The notes beneath the pieces are model-generated. The model was not told where the DNA came from. It saw only the letters and a program-made list of their open reading frames with translations, and did not search any database. 7,749 nucleotides of DNA, taken from assembly GCA_905236265.1 (NCBI GenBank), contig CAJOOV010000218.1, positions 1-7,749 on the forward strand. The letters run 5' to 3'. The position numbers and the translations under genes were made by a program. Positions 1 through 6,786 of this stretch are shown here, one piece after another (the first letter of the stretch is position 1; every line of letters begins with the position of its first letter). Source of the DNA: an uncultured Oscillospiraceae bacterium. Lineage in GTDB: Bacteria > Bacillota > Clostridia > Oscillospirales > Oscillospiraceae.

Positions 1-599
1 CCCACGGCAACGCCGTTGAGGGACACCTGCATGTGAAAGACCTTCGCATGGTCGGGGCCGGTCTGGTCAATGAGCTGATAGGTGAGCACCTGACCGCTCT
101 TGCGCTGAATCAGCTCCTGCAGGGAGGTCTTGTAGTCCCTGCCCAGCTGGTCGATGTGGGAGATGTCGTCCAGAATAAAGCGGTGAATCAGCCGCCGGGC
201 CTGGGCAATGCCCCCGTCCAGATACACGGCGGCCAGCACTGCCTCCACGGCATCCGCCTGAATGGAGGGGCGCTCTCTGCCGCCGCACATCTCCTCCCCC
301 CTGCCCAGCAGGAGGAACTGCCCCAGATTCCAGCGCCCTGCCACCAGCACCAGATTGTCCTCGCACACCAGACTGGCACGCATCCTTGTCAGGTCGCCCT
401 CCGGGAGCTGGCCGAACTGGCGGAAGAGGTAGTCCGCAACCACCATGCCCAGCACTGAGTCCCCCAGAAATTCCAGCCGCTCGTTGCACTGGGCGTGCCC
501 CACATGGTGCTCGTTGGCGTAGGAGCTGTGGGTCAGGGCAGTTTCCAGCAGACCGGCATCCTGAAACCGGTAGCCCAGTATCTCCTCAAGTCCGTTCAT
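1..599 (-). CDS. rnc: Ribonuclease III (3' end cut off by window edge)
   Basis: Double-strand-specific endoribonuclease that processes rRNA precursors and structured mRNAs in the cytoplasm. I translated this frame by hand: 199 complete codons are visible, beginning MNGLEEILGY. The family signature NERLEFLGDSVL is at residues 39-50. The metal-binding acidic residues are all present: E40, E43 and D47 in the signature, E67 in LPEGDL, and D116 and E119 in ADAVEA. They match the E. coli positions with an offset of two. The double-stranded-RNA-binding domain starts near residue 155 (DYKTSLQELIQRKSG) and runs off the window within GPDHAKVFHMQVSLNGVAV, so perhaps 25-35 residues are missing. The ATG overlaps the plsX stop in an ATGA, which with an AGGAGG seven bases upstream suggests translational coupling. 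The ADAVEA segment is slightly unusual (ADTFEA is common), but the catalytic residues are kept. Identification is secure. Confidence 0.96.
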   Translation of the reverse strand, partial: MNGLEEILGYRFQDAGLLETALTHSSYANEHHVGHAQCNERLEFLGDSVLGMVVADYLFRQFGQLPEGDLTRMRASLVCEDNLVLVAGRWNLGQFLLLGRGEEMCGGRERPSIQADAVEAVLAAVYLDGGIAQARRLIHRFILDDISHIDQLGRDYKTSLQELIQRKSGQVLTYQLIDQTGPDHAKVFHMQVSLNGVAV

Positions 600-1627
600 T
601 GTTCCGCCTCCTGTGCCAGCAGAAGGCTGTTTACGTCCTTCGCAATTGCGCTGATGATGTCCGCATTGGCGTAGTCAATGGCCTTCTCCACTGCGTGAAG
701 CATGGCATAGGCATCGGAGGAGCCGTGCGCCTTGAACACCGGCTTTTGCAGACCCAGAAGGGCGGTGCCCCCTGTCTCACGGCTGTCCAGCATCTTCTTA
801 AAGCCCCCCATATTGCCCTTGAGCATCAGGTAGGCGGCTTTGGTTTTCAGATTGGTGGTGAAGAGGGACTTCAGGTTGTGGACAATGAACTTTGCGGTGC
901 CCTCCATGGTCTTGAGCAGGATATTCCCGGTAAAGCCGTCGGCAACGATCACATCCGGGGCGTTTTCGCTGGCAAGCTCCACCGGCTCCGTGTTGCCCAC
1001 GAAGTTCAGCGTGCCCTTCTCCCCTGCGGCGGTGAGCAGGGCGTTGACCTGCTTATACAGCTCATTGCCCTTGCTGGGCTCTGCGCCGATGTTCACCAGT
1101 CCCACCCGGGGATTCTCCCGCCGGAGCACCTTTTCCGCATAGAAGGAGCCCATCAGGGCGAACTGCGCCATGTACTCCGGGGTACACTCGGCGTTGGCGC
1201 CTGCGTCGATGAGCACTGCCCCGCCCGCCCCGGTGGGGACAATGGGGGCGACGGCGGCACGCTTTACGCCGGGAATCCGCTTCACCAGCAGCGTGGCGGC
1301 GGAGAGGAGCGCACCGGTGCTGCCTGCGGAGATGAAGGCATCCCCCTCTCCGGCGGCGAGCATTTTCAGCCCCACTGTCATGGAGGAGTCCTTCTTTTTC
1401 CGCCATGCCGTGGCCGGGTCGTCGCAGATCTCAATGACCTGCGTGGCGTTGACAAGGGTGATGCCACGGGGAAGGGTGATATTGTCCTTTTCCAGAATGG
1501 AGCGGATGCGCTCCTCCTGTCCCACCAGCACAATGTCGCAGCCGAATTCCCTGTGGGCCATTACAGCGCCCAGCACCGGCTCTCTCGGGGCGAGATCGCC
1601 GCCCATTGCGTCAATGATGATTTTCAT
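596..1627 (-). CDS. plsX: Phosphate acyltransferase PlsX
   Basis: PlsX converts acyl-ACP and phosphate into acyl-phosphate, the acyl donor used by PlsY to make lysophosphatidic acid; it is a peripheral membrane enzyme of phospholipid synthesis. The 343-residue protein has the normal family length. It shows the N-terminal IDAMGGD motif (residues 5-11), SAGSTGALLSA (100-110), the glycine-rich GLVNIGAEPSKGNEL (176-190) and the C-terminal GGTALLGLQKPVFKAHGSSD (286-305). The reading frame extends 18 codons further upstream, but MKIIIDAMGGD is the canonical start and follows a strong AAAGGAGGT at seven bases' spacing, so the 1627 start is preferred. It lies 129 bases after trmFO and overlaps rnc by four bases. 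In many Firmicutes fabD, fabG and/or acpP separate plsX from rnc; none is present here. The leader contains hairpins (see the separate entries). No FapR-like box was recognised. Confidence 0.97.
   Translation of the reverse strand: MKIIIDAMGGDLAPREPVLGAVMAHREFGCDIVLVGQEERIRSILEKDNITLPRGITLVNATQVIEICDDPATAWRKKKDSSMTVGLKMLAAGEGDAFISAGSTGALLSAATLLVKRIPGVKRAAVAPIVPTGAGGAVLIDAGANAECTPEYMAQFALMGSFYAEKVLRRENPRVGLVNIGAEPSKGNELYKQVNALLTAAGEKGTLNFVGNTEPVELASENAPDVIVADGFTGNILLKTMEGTAKFIVHNLKSLFTTNLKTKAAYLMLKGNMGGFKKMLDSRETGGTALLGLQKPVFKAHGSSDAYAMLHAVEKAIDYANADIISAIAKDVNSLLLAQEAEQ
607..612 (-). promoter_or_regulatory. Ribosome binding site of rnc inside the plsX 3' end
   Basis: A perfect AGGAGG lies within the last plsX codons, seven bases before the rnc ATG. 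It fixes the rnc start and shows that rnc is translated from the plsX message, probably by ribosomes finishing plsX. Confidence 0.8.
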
Positions 1628-1631
1628 ACGG

Positions 1632-1650
1632 TTGACCTCCTTTGAGTCAA
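1632..1650 (-). promoter_or_regulatory. plsX ribosome binding site in the loop of a small hairpin
   Basis: In the mRNA, UUGAC and GUCAA form a perfect 5-bp stem around a nine-base loop that contains most of the Shine-Dalgarno sequence (AAAGGAGGT, 1635-1643). The spacing to the plsX ATG is seven bases. The Shine-Dalgarno call is strong; whether the small stem forms or matters is not known. Confidence 0.6.
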
Positions 1651-1709
1651 AAAGGGTGAGGCAACCATAGCCCCCGGCCACTGCTGACCGGGAGGTATCG
1701 TTGCCTTAC
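1649..1709 (-). terminator. Long hairpin plus T-run before plsX: terminator-like, possible attenuator
   Basis: Arms 1659-1677 and 1688-1706 are each 19 bases and enclose a ten-base loop. On the transcribed strand 16 positions pair by Watson-Crick rules and one more as U-G, leaving two mismatches. Two further pairs beyond an A-C mismatch extend the stem to 1656/1709. After two more bases comes TTTTT (1649-1653), the layout of an intrinsic terminator. The T-run ends only 21 bases before the plsX ATG, so no promoter fits downstream. It would therefore have to be leaky, conditional (an attenuator) or an RNA-stability hairpin. The internal mismatches keep confidence moderate. Confidence 0.5.
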
Positions 1710-1721
1710 ATTGGTACGGAT

Positions 1722-1750
1722 TGCAGGGGCGTATACTGTGCGCCCCTGCA
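1722..1750. repeat. Perfect palindrome TGCAGGGGCG / CGCCCCTGCA (REP-like)
   Basis: A 10-bp perfect inverted repeat (1722-1731 and 1741-1750) surrounds a nine-base spacer just after the trmFO stop codon. Its second arm is also part of a nested palindrome, CCCCTGCAGGGG (1743-1754), so two alternative foldings compete. No T-run follows on the transcribed strand, so it is not a classical terminator. Short GGGGCG/CGCCCC palindromes between genes resemble the repetitive extragenic elements of high-G+C clostridia; that it is repeated elsewhere is a guess that one window cannot test. Confidence 0.55.
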
Positions 1751-1756
1751 GGGGGC

Positions 1757-3061
1757 TTATCGCTCCAGCGTCTCCAGCGCCTTCAGGCTCCGCTCTGCCA
1801 GAGCGGCGTTTTTGTTCCGCTTGCCCCTGACCCGCCAGCCCAGCGGGGGAATAATGCCGAAGTTGATGTTCATGGGCTGGAAATCCGTCACGGAGGGGTC
1901 GCTGACATAGCAGGCGAGCGCCCCCAGCGCCGTCTCCTGGGGAAAGTCAATGGGGGACAGTCCCAGCACACGGCGAGCCAGCTCGGCACCCGCCACCAGC
2001 CCGGAGGCGGCAGACTCCACATAGCCCTCCACGCCGGTGATCTGTCCGGCAAAGGTGAGCCTCGGCTCCTCCTTTACCTGATAGTACCGGTTCAGCAGCC
2101 GGGGGGAGTCCAGATAGGTGTTGCGGTGCATCACGCCGTAGCGGAGAAACTTGGCGTTTTCCAGTCCGGGGATCATGGAGAACACCCGCCGCTGCTCCGG
2201 CCACGCCAGATGGGTCTGGAAGCCCACCATGTTGTACACGCTGCCGGAGGCGTTGTCCTTGCGAAGCTGCACCACGGCGGCGTATTTCCGGTGGGGATAC
2301 CGGGGGTCGGTCAGCCCCACCGGCTTCAGGGGGCCGTAGCACAGAGTGTCGTGTCCCCGGCGGGCCATGACCTCCACGGGCATACAGCCCTCGAACACGC
2401 TGCTGTCCTCAAAGCCGTGGAGCTGCGCCTCCCGGGCGTGGCACAGCTCGTTCCAGAAGGCGTCGTACTCCTCTGCGGTCATGGGGCAGTTGATATAGTC
2501 CGCCGTGCCCTTGTCATACCGGGAGCCGAACCACGCCTTGTCCATGTCAATGCTCTCAAAGCTCACCAGCGGAGCCACAGCGTCAAAGAAATGGAGGTTG
2601 TTCTGACCGGGAAAGCGGGTGCGGATGTCCTCTGCCAGCGCATCGGAGGTGAGAGGGCCGGAGGCGATGACCACCTGCCCCTCGGCGGGAATGGCAGTGA
2701 CCTCCTCCTCTGTCACGTCAATCAGGGGATGGGAGCGGATGCGCCGGGTCACTTCGCCGGAAAAGCCATAGCGGTCCACTGCCAGCGCTCCCCCGGCGGG
2801 CACCTGATGGGCGTCGGCGCAGGAGAGAATCAGCGAGCCGCAGCGGCGCATCTCCTCCTTCAGCAGCCCCACGGCGTTTTCCACATTGTTTGCCCGCAGG
2901 GAGTTGGAGCAGACCAGCTCTGCAAAGTCGTCGCTCTGGTGGGCGGGGGTGCGCTTGCGGGGCTTCATCTCATAGAGGGTGACGGGGATATTGCGCTGGG
3001 CAAGCTGCCATGCCGCCTCACACCCGGCAAGCCCTGCGCCGATGATAATAACCGGTTCCAT
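1757..3061 (-). CDS. trmFO: TrmFO: folate/FAD-dependent tRNA (uracil-54-C5)-methyltransferase
   Basis: Makes ribothymidine (m5U54) in the T-loop of tRNAs, using methylenetetrahydrofolate as carbon donor and reduced FAD. The 434-residue length is normal for the family. The dinucleotide-binding motif IIGAGLAGCEAAW (residues 6-18) binds FAD. The two functional cysteines are present: C51 in ELVCSNSLRANN and C226 in FEGCMPVEVMA. Other family segments are YDKGTADYINCPM (182-194) and the C-terminal FAD-contacting GQITGVEGYVESAASG (339-354). The start is three bases after the topA stop; GGAG six bases before the ATG lies in the last topA codons, so the two genes are cotranscribed and probably translationally coupled. 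The order dprA-topA-trmFO is the same as in Bacillus. The xerC-type recombinase, hslVU and codY genes that follow there are replaced here by plsX. Confidence 0.97.
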   Translation of the reverse strand: MEPVIIIGAGLAGCEAAWQLAQRNIPVTLYEMKPRKRTPAHQSDDFAELVCSNSLRANNVENAVGLLKEEMRRCGSLILSCADAHQVPAGGALAVDRYGFSGEVTRRIRSHPLIDVTEEEVTAIPAEGQVVIASGPLTSDALAEDIRTRFPGQNNLHFFDAVAPLVSFESIDMDKAWFGSRYDKGTADYINCPMTAEEYDAFWNELCHAREAQLHGFEDSSVFEGCMPVEVMARRGHDTLCYGPLKPVGLTDPRYPHRKYAAVVQLRKDNASGSVYNMVGFQTHLAWPEQRRVFSMIPGLENAKFLRYGVMHRNTYLDSPRLLNRYYQVKEEPRLTFAGQITGVEGYVESAASGLVAGAELARRVLGLSPIDFPQETALGALACYVSDPSVTDFQPMNINFGIIPPLGWRVRGKRNKNAALAERSLKALETLER

Positions 3062-3064
3062 CTC

Positions 3065-5485
3065 TCACTCCGTTTTGTTCTGTTGCGCTGACTCTTTTGC
3101 AGCCCGCTCGGCCGCCTTCTTGGCGGCAAGGGCAGCCCTCATCCGCTCTGTGGCGGCAATCTGGGCGGGAGTGCGCTCCCGCTTGGGCTTGTCGGCGGCG
3201 GTTTTCTTTGCCGATTTGGCAGCCGTGGTTTTGGCGGCTGTCTTTTTTACTGCTGTTTTGGCGGTTTTTGCAGACTTTTTCGCCGTCTTGGAGGAGGTCT
3301 TTTCCGTGGCAGTCTCAGCGGCTACGTCCTTGGGCGCCTCCCCCTCAGCGGTCTCCTTCTTTTTCCGGTAGCCCCGCTGATCCTCCGGGAGGAAGTTGGG
3401 GCAGCTCTCGTTGACGCAGAAGGGCTTTTTGAACCCTCTGCCGGAGAGCTTGAACATGGTCTTGCCGCACACCGGGCAGTTGTCCTTCACCGGCACGTCC
3501 CATGTCATAAAGTCACAGGGCTCGCCCTTGACCACCTTATTCCGCTCACAGCCGTAGTAGGTGTAGCCGTTGCGGCTGGTCTTTTTCAGAATGCGGCTGC
3601 CGCACTTGGGGCATTTGCCGGGCATTTCAATGACCAGCGGCTTGGTGAAGGTACACTCCGGATAGCCGGGACAGGCGAGAAAACGCCCGAAGCGCCCGGA
3701 CTTGATGACCATTTTCCGGCCGCAGACATCGCAGACCTCGTCGGATTCCTCCACGGGGATCTTGATGCGCTCCCCGTCCAGATCGTGCTCCGCCTGCTCC
3801 ATCTCCCCGTGGAAACCGGCGTAGAACCGTGCCAGCACGGCCTTCCAGTCCTCCTTGCCCGCCTCCACGTCGTCCAGCTCGGTTTCCATCTTTGCGGTGA
3901 AGTCCGGGTCAACGATGTCGGTGAACTTGTCCATCATCAGCCCGTTGACCACCTCTCCCAAGGGGGTGGGGCGCAGCGCCTTACCCTCCTTGACGACGTA
4001 CTCCCTGTCCAGAATGGTGGAGACGGTGGGGGCGAAGGTGGAGGGGCGGCCAATGCCCTTTTCCTCCAGCAGCTTAATCAGGCTTGCCTCGGTGAAGCGG
4101 GGTGGGGGCTGGGTGAAGTGCTGGGCGGGGTCTGTCTTGTCCAGCTTCACCTGCTCCTGTTCCTGCAGATCGGGCAGGGGGGAGCCCATGGCCTCCTCCC
4201 CCTCGTCCCGGCTCTCCACATACACGGCGGTAAAGCCGGAGAATTTCAGGCTCTGGTGGGAGGCACGAAAGAGGTGGGTGCCGCTGGTGACATCAATGGA
4301 AACCGTGTCGAACACGGCGTTGGACATCTGGCAGGCGAGGAAACGGCTCCAGATCAGCTTGTACAGCCGGAGCTGTTCGCTGCTCAGGCTGCCCCGCACC
4401 GCCTCCGGGGTCAGCTCCACATTGGTGGGGCGGATGGCCTCGTGGGCGTCCTGTGCGTTGGAGCGTGCCTTATAGACTCTGGGCTTTTCCGGGACGTAGG
4501 CGGCGCCGTAGCGGGCGGTGAGAAAACGCCGGGCGGCGTCCACCGCCTCGTCGGACAGGCGCAGGGAGTCGGTTCTCATATAGGTGATAAGACCCACGGT
4601 GCCCTCGCCGTCAATGTCCACGCCCTCATACAGGGACTGAGCCACTGCCATGGTGCGCCGGGGGGTCATATTCAGCTTCCGGCTGGCCTCCTGCTGGAGG
4701 GTGGAGGTGGTGAAGGGGGGCGCAGGCTGGCGCAGCTTATCCTTGCGGGTGATGCCGGTGACAATAAACGGCTCTCTCTGAATATCGGAGAGGATGCCGT
4801 CCACCTGCTCCCGGCTGTTCAGCTCCTGCTTCTTTTTCCCCTCCCCGTGGTAGTGGGCGGTAAAGCTGCCCATGCGGGGGGCAATGCGGCTGAGGGATAC
4901 GTCGATGCTCCAATACTCCTGAGGCACGAAGGCACGGATCTCGTTCTCCCGGTCTACCACCAGCCGGGTGGCCACGCTCTGCACTCTGCCTGCGGATAGC
5001 CCCCGGCGGATCTTCCGCCAAAGCAGGGGAGAGAGCTGGTAGCCCACAATCCGGTCGAGAATGCGCCGTGCCTGCTGTGCGTCCACCAGATCCTGATCGA
5101 TGGAGCGGGGGTGCCGGATGGAGTCCTGCACCACCTTTTTTGTGATCTCGTTGAAGGTGACACGGTAGGTCTTGTCGTCAGGGATGCCCAAAAGCGCCTT
5201 CAGGTGCCAGGAAATGGCCTCCCCCTCACGGTCCGGGTCGGTGGCGAGATAGACTCTGCCGCTTTTTTTCGCCGCCTTGGACAGCTCGGAGATGGTCTCC
5301 TCCTTGCCCTTGATGGGCTGGTAGTCCGGGGCGAAGTTGCGTTCAATATCCACGCCCAGCTTGCTCTTGGGCAAATCACGGATATGCCCCATGCTGGCCT
5401 TAACCTGATAGCCGGGGCCCAGATATTTTCCAATGGTTTTGGCCTTTGCGGGAGACTCCACAATGACCAGATCGGTTTTTGCCAT
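3065..5485 (-). CDS. topA: DNA topoisomerase I (type IA) with three zinc ribbons and a basic tail
   Basis: Relaxes negative supercoils by cutting one DNA strand through a tyrosine-phosphate link. The 806-residue protein opens with the TOPRIM domain: IVESPAKAKTI (residues 8-18) carries the catalytic glutamate and ATDPDREGEA (81-90) the Mg-binding DxDxE set. The active-site tyrosine is Y302 in GLITYMRTDS, and the central domain holds GRPSTFAPTVSTILDREYV (479-497). Three four-cysteine zinc ribbons follow: C585/C588/C605/C611, C625/C628/C646/C657 and C670/C673/C690/C695. From about residue 707 comes a Lys/Ala/Thr-rich, histone-H1-like tail. The start MAKTDLVIVESPAKAK is canonical. It follows dprA by 40 bases and precedes trmFO by three. 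Its GGAGG is 12 bases from the ATG, which is rather far. Identification is secure. Confidence 0.98.
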   Translation of the reverse strand: MAKTDLVIVESPAKAKTIGKYLGPGYQVKASMGHIRDLPKSKLGVDIERNFAPDYQPIKGKEETISELSKAAKKSGRVYLATDPDREGEAISWHLKALLGIPDDKTYRVTFNEITKKVVQDSIRHPRSIDQDLVDAQQARRILDRIVGYQLSPLLWRKIRRGLSAGRVQSVATRLVVDRENEIRAFVPQEYWSIDVSLSRIAPRMGSFTAHYHGEGKKKQELNSREQVDGILSDIQREPFIVTGITRKDKLRQPAPPFTTSTLQQEASRKLNMTPRRTMAVAQSLYEGVDIDGEGTVGLITYMRTDSLRLSDEAVDAARRFLTARYGAAYVPEKPRVYKARSNAQDAHEAIRPTNVELTPEAVRGSLSSEQLRLYKLIWSRFLACQMSNAVFDTVSIDVTSGTHLFRASHQSLKFSGFTAVYVESRDEGEEAMGSPLPDLQEQEQVKLDKTDPAQHFTQPPPRFTEASLIKLLEEKGIGRPSTFAPTVSTILDREYVVKEGKALRPTPLGEVVNGLMMDKFTDIVDPDFTAKMETELDDVEAGKEDWKAVLARFYAGFHGEMEQAEHDLDGERIKIPVEESDEVCDVCGRKMVIKSGRFGRFLACPGYPECTFTKPLVIEMPGKCPKCGSRILKKTSRNGYTYYGCERNKVVKGEPCDFMTWDVPVKDNCPVCGKTMFKLSGRGFKKPFCVNESCPNFLPEDQRGYRKKKETAEGEAPKDVAAETATEKTSSKTAKKSAKTAKTAVKKTAAKTTAAKSAKKTAADKPKRERTPAQIAATERMRAALAAKKAAERAAKESAQQNKTE

Positions 5486-5497
5486 AATCGTTGTTAT

Positions 5498-5513
5498 CCT
5501 CCATCTCTGGAAG
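5498..5513 (-). promoter_or_regulatory. topA ribosome binding site within a GNRA-capped hairpin
   Basis: In the dprA-topA gap the mRNA can form a six-pair stem, CUUCCA with UGGAGG (one pair is U-G), closed by a GAGA tetraloop. The 3' arm contains GGAGG, the only good Shine-Dalgarno sequence for topA, 12 bases before its ATG. Folding would hide the site; control of topA translation in this way is an inference. Confidence 0.5.
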
Positions 5514-5525
5514 TTTCTGCGGGAA

Positions 5526-6782
5526 TCAGCTCAGTCCCTCCGGCCTGATGCGGTACTGCCCGCCGGGGATTTCCTCCACCGCTCCGCTCACGGCCAGCAT
5601 GACCAGAGAGGCTCCCGCTGCGCTTGCGCTCAGTCCGGTGGCAGAAATCAGCGCTTCGGCGGTGGCAGGGCCGGAGAGCAGCGCCTTTAACAGCGCACGC
5701 TCGTCCTCGTTCCACCGCCGGTCGCTGTCCAGTAACTCAATATAACCAGTGTTCGGGGCGGTGTCAACCCCTTTTTCCTCCCGGACGGGGGCGCAGGATG
5801 CCTCGGAGGGCCGGGACGCAGGCTCAGAGGGGGCGCTGTCGTTCCCACCCTCCACACGCACCACCCTCCAGCGGGGAGCGTCGGCGGCGGGGGCGGATCT
5901 GGGCAGCAGATAGTCATAGCGGCGCAGCAGATCCTCCGGAGACAGCACCGGGGTGGCCAGACCGGCACAGAGCAGGTCGTTGGTGCCGGAGGAGCGGGCG
6001 GTGTCCACATTGGCGGGAACCACATAGAGATCCTTCCCCTGCTCGCTGGCCTGCTTTGCCAGCTTTACCGCACCGCTGCTCCTGTCCCCCTCCACGCACA
6101 AAAGGCCGCAGGAGAGTCCCACGAGAATGACGTTTCTCCGGCGGAAGCGGGGAGCGTCGTGGGTGGTGCCGGGAGGGCTTTCACTGAGCACGCACCCGGC
6201 CGCCGCAGCGTCATTGAGCAGGTTCCGGCTGTCCTCAGAGCCGTAGTAGGGCACATCCACCCCGCCGGGCATGACCAGCACCAGCGGCCCGCCCCCGCGA
6301 AGGGCGCTTTTCGCCGCTGCTGAGTCACAGCCGGAGACCACGCCTGTGGCCACAATGCCGCCCTGCCTGACGATTCCGCTGCCAAAGCGCCGGGCGATCT
6401 CCAGCCCATAGGGGCTTGCCTTCCGGGTGCCTGCCATGGCAATCACCGCCCGCTCGTCAAAGCGCAGGGTCTTCCCCCGCACATACAGCACCAGCGGAGG
6501 CAGGGCGGTGCTGCGAAGGCGTTCGGGATAGTCCGTGTCGGCAAAGGTGAGGATGCGGATGCCCTGTCTGTCACAGCGCTCCTGAATCTCCTCGGCGGCG
6601 CTGAGATCCCGGCGCAGCAGCAGACTGCGCTGGGCAGGGGTGAGGGAGGTCAGGCGGTCGTACTCCGCCGGGTCGGAATAATAGGCGCGCTCCGGGGTGC
6701 CGAAGCGGCAGAACACCTCCCACGCCGCCGGGGGCGGCAGCAGGTTGGTGAGCCAGAGCCAGTATTTTGCAGCGCTGAGCAT
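5526..6782 (-). CDS. dprA: Divergent DprA/Smf-family DNA-processing protein
   Basis: DprA proteins bind incoming single-stranded DNA during transformation and load RecA. The 418-residue protein has an N-terminal helical region (KYWLWLTNLLP onward), then a Rossmann domain with MAGTRKASPYGLEIARRFG (residues 116-134), VLVMPGGVDVPYYG (168-181), SESPPGTTHDAPRFRRRN (200-217) and GLSCGLLCVEG (222-232). A Pro/Ser/Ala-rich linker (about 295-355) leads to a winged-helix domain (DRRWNEDERALLKALLSG to GGQYRI). Several family hallmarks are altered: SGxARGID reads TGVVSGCD, the usual His near residue 158 is Lys, and RNRII reads RNVIL. The frame extends 50 codons upstream over the methyltransferase gene; the 6782 ATG is preferred because it lies four bases after that gene's stop with GAGGAG nine bases ahead. 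Its position directly before topA supports DprA orthology. Biochemical function is less certain than family membership. Confidence 0.88.
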   Translation of the reverse strand: MLSAAKYWLWLTNLLPPPAAWEVFCRFGTPERAYYSDPAEYDRLTSLTPAQRSLLLRRDLSAAEEIQERCDRQGIRILTFADTDYPERLRSTALPPLVLYVRGKTLRFDERAVIAMAGTRKASPYGLEIARRFGSGIVRQGGIVATGVVSGCDSAAAKSALRGGGPLVLVMPGGVDVPYYGSEDSRNLLNDAAAAGCVLSESPPGTTHDAPRFRRRNVILVGLSCGLLCVEGDRSSGAVKLAKQASEQGKDLYVVPANVDTARSSGTNDLLCAGLATPVLSPEDLLRRYDYLLPRSAPAADAPRWRVVRVEGGNDSAPSEPASRPSEASCAPVREEKGVDTAPNTGYIELLDSDRRWNEDERALLKALLSGPATAEALISATGLSASAAGASLVMLAVSGAVEEIPGGQYRIRPEGLS

Positions 6783-6786
6783 GGCT

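Noticed and set aside
67..489. Open frame on the minus strand overlapping rnc in another frame
   Set aside because: The RNase III frame carries the full catalytic signature; this one is an out-of-frame shadow rich in Gly, Pro and Arg.
386..1645. 419-codon open frame on the + strand opposite plsX and rnc
   Set aside because: It is antisense to plsX and rnc, which show clear family motifs. Long open antisense frames are expected in high-G+C coding DNA, and its protein resembles no family I know.
1628..1681. 18-codon upstream extension of plsX
   Set aside because: It would begin inside the hairpin loop region and lacks a ribosome binding site; MKIIIDAMGGD is the usual PlsX start.
1628..1756. 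FapR operator or a separate plsX promoter in the trmFO-plsX gap
   Set aside because: No sequence close to a FapR box and no -35/-10 pair with suitable spacing could be found by eye.
1721..3091. 456-codon open frame on the + strand opposite trmFO
   Set aside because: It is antisense to a complete TrmFO with both cysteines and the FAD motif, and its His/Gly/Val-rich composition is typical of a shadow frame.
3785..4999. 404-codon open frame on the + strand opposite topA
   Set aside because: It is antisense to the TopA core. It has a shadow-type composition and no recognisable domain.
5526..6782. dprA as a frameshifted pseudogene
   Set aside because: Motif changes are scattered substitutions in a single open frame, with the domain order and the C-terminal winged helix intact.
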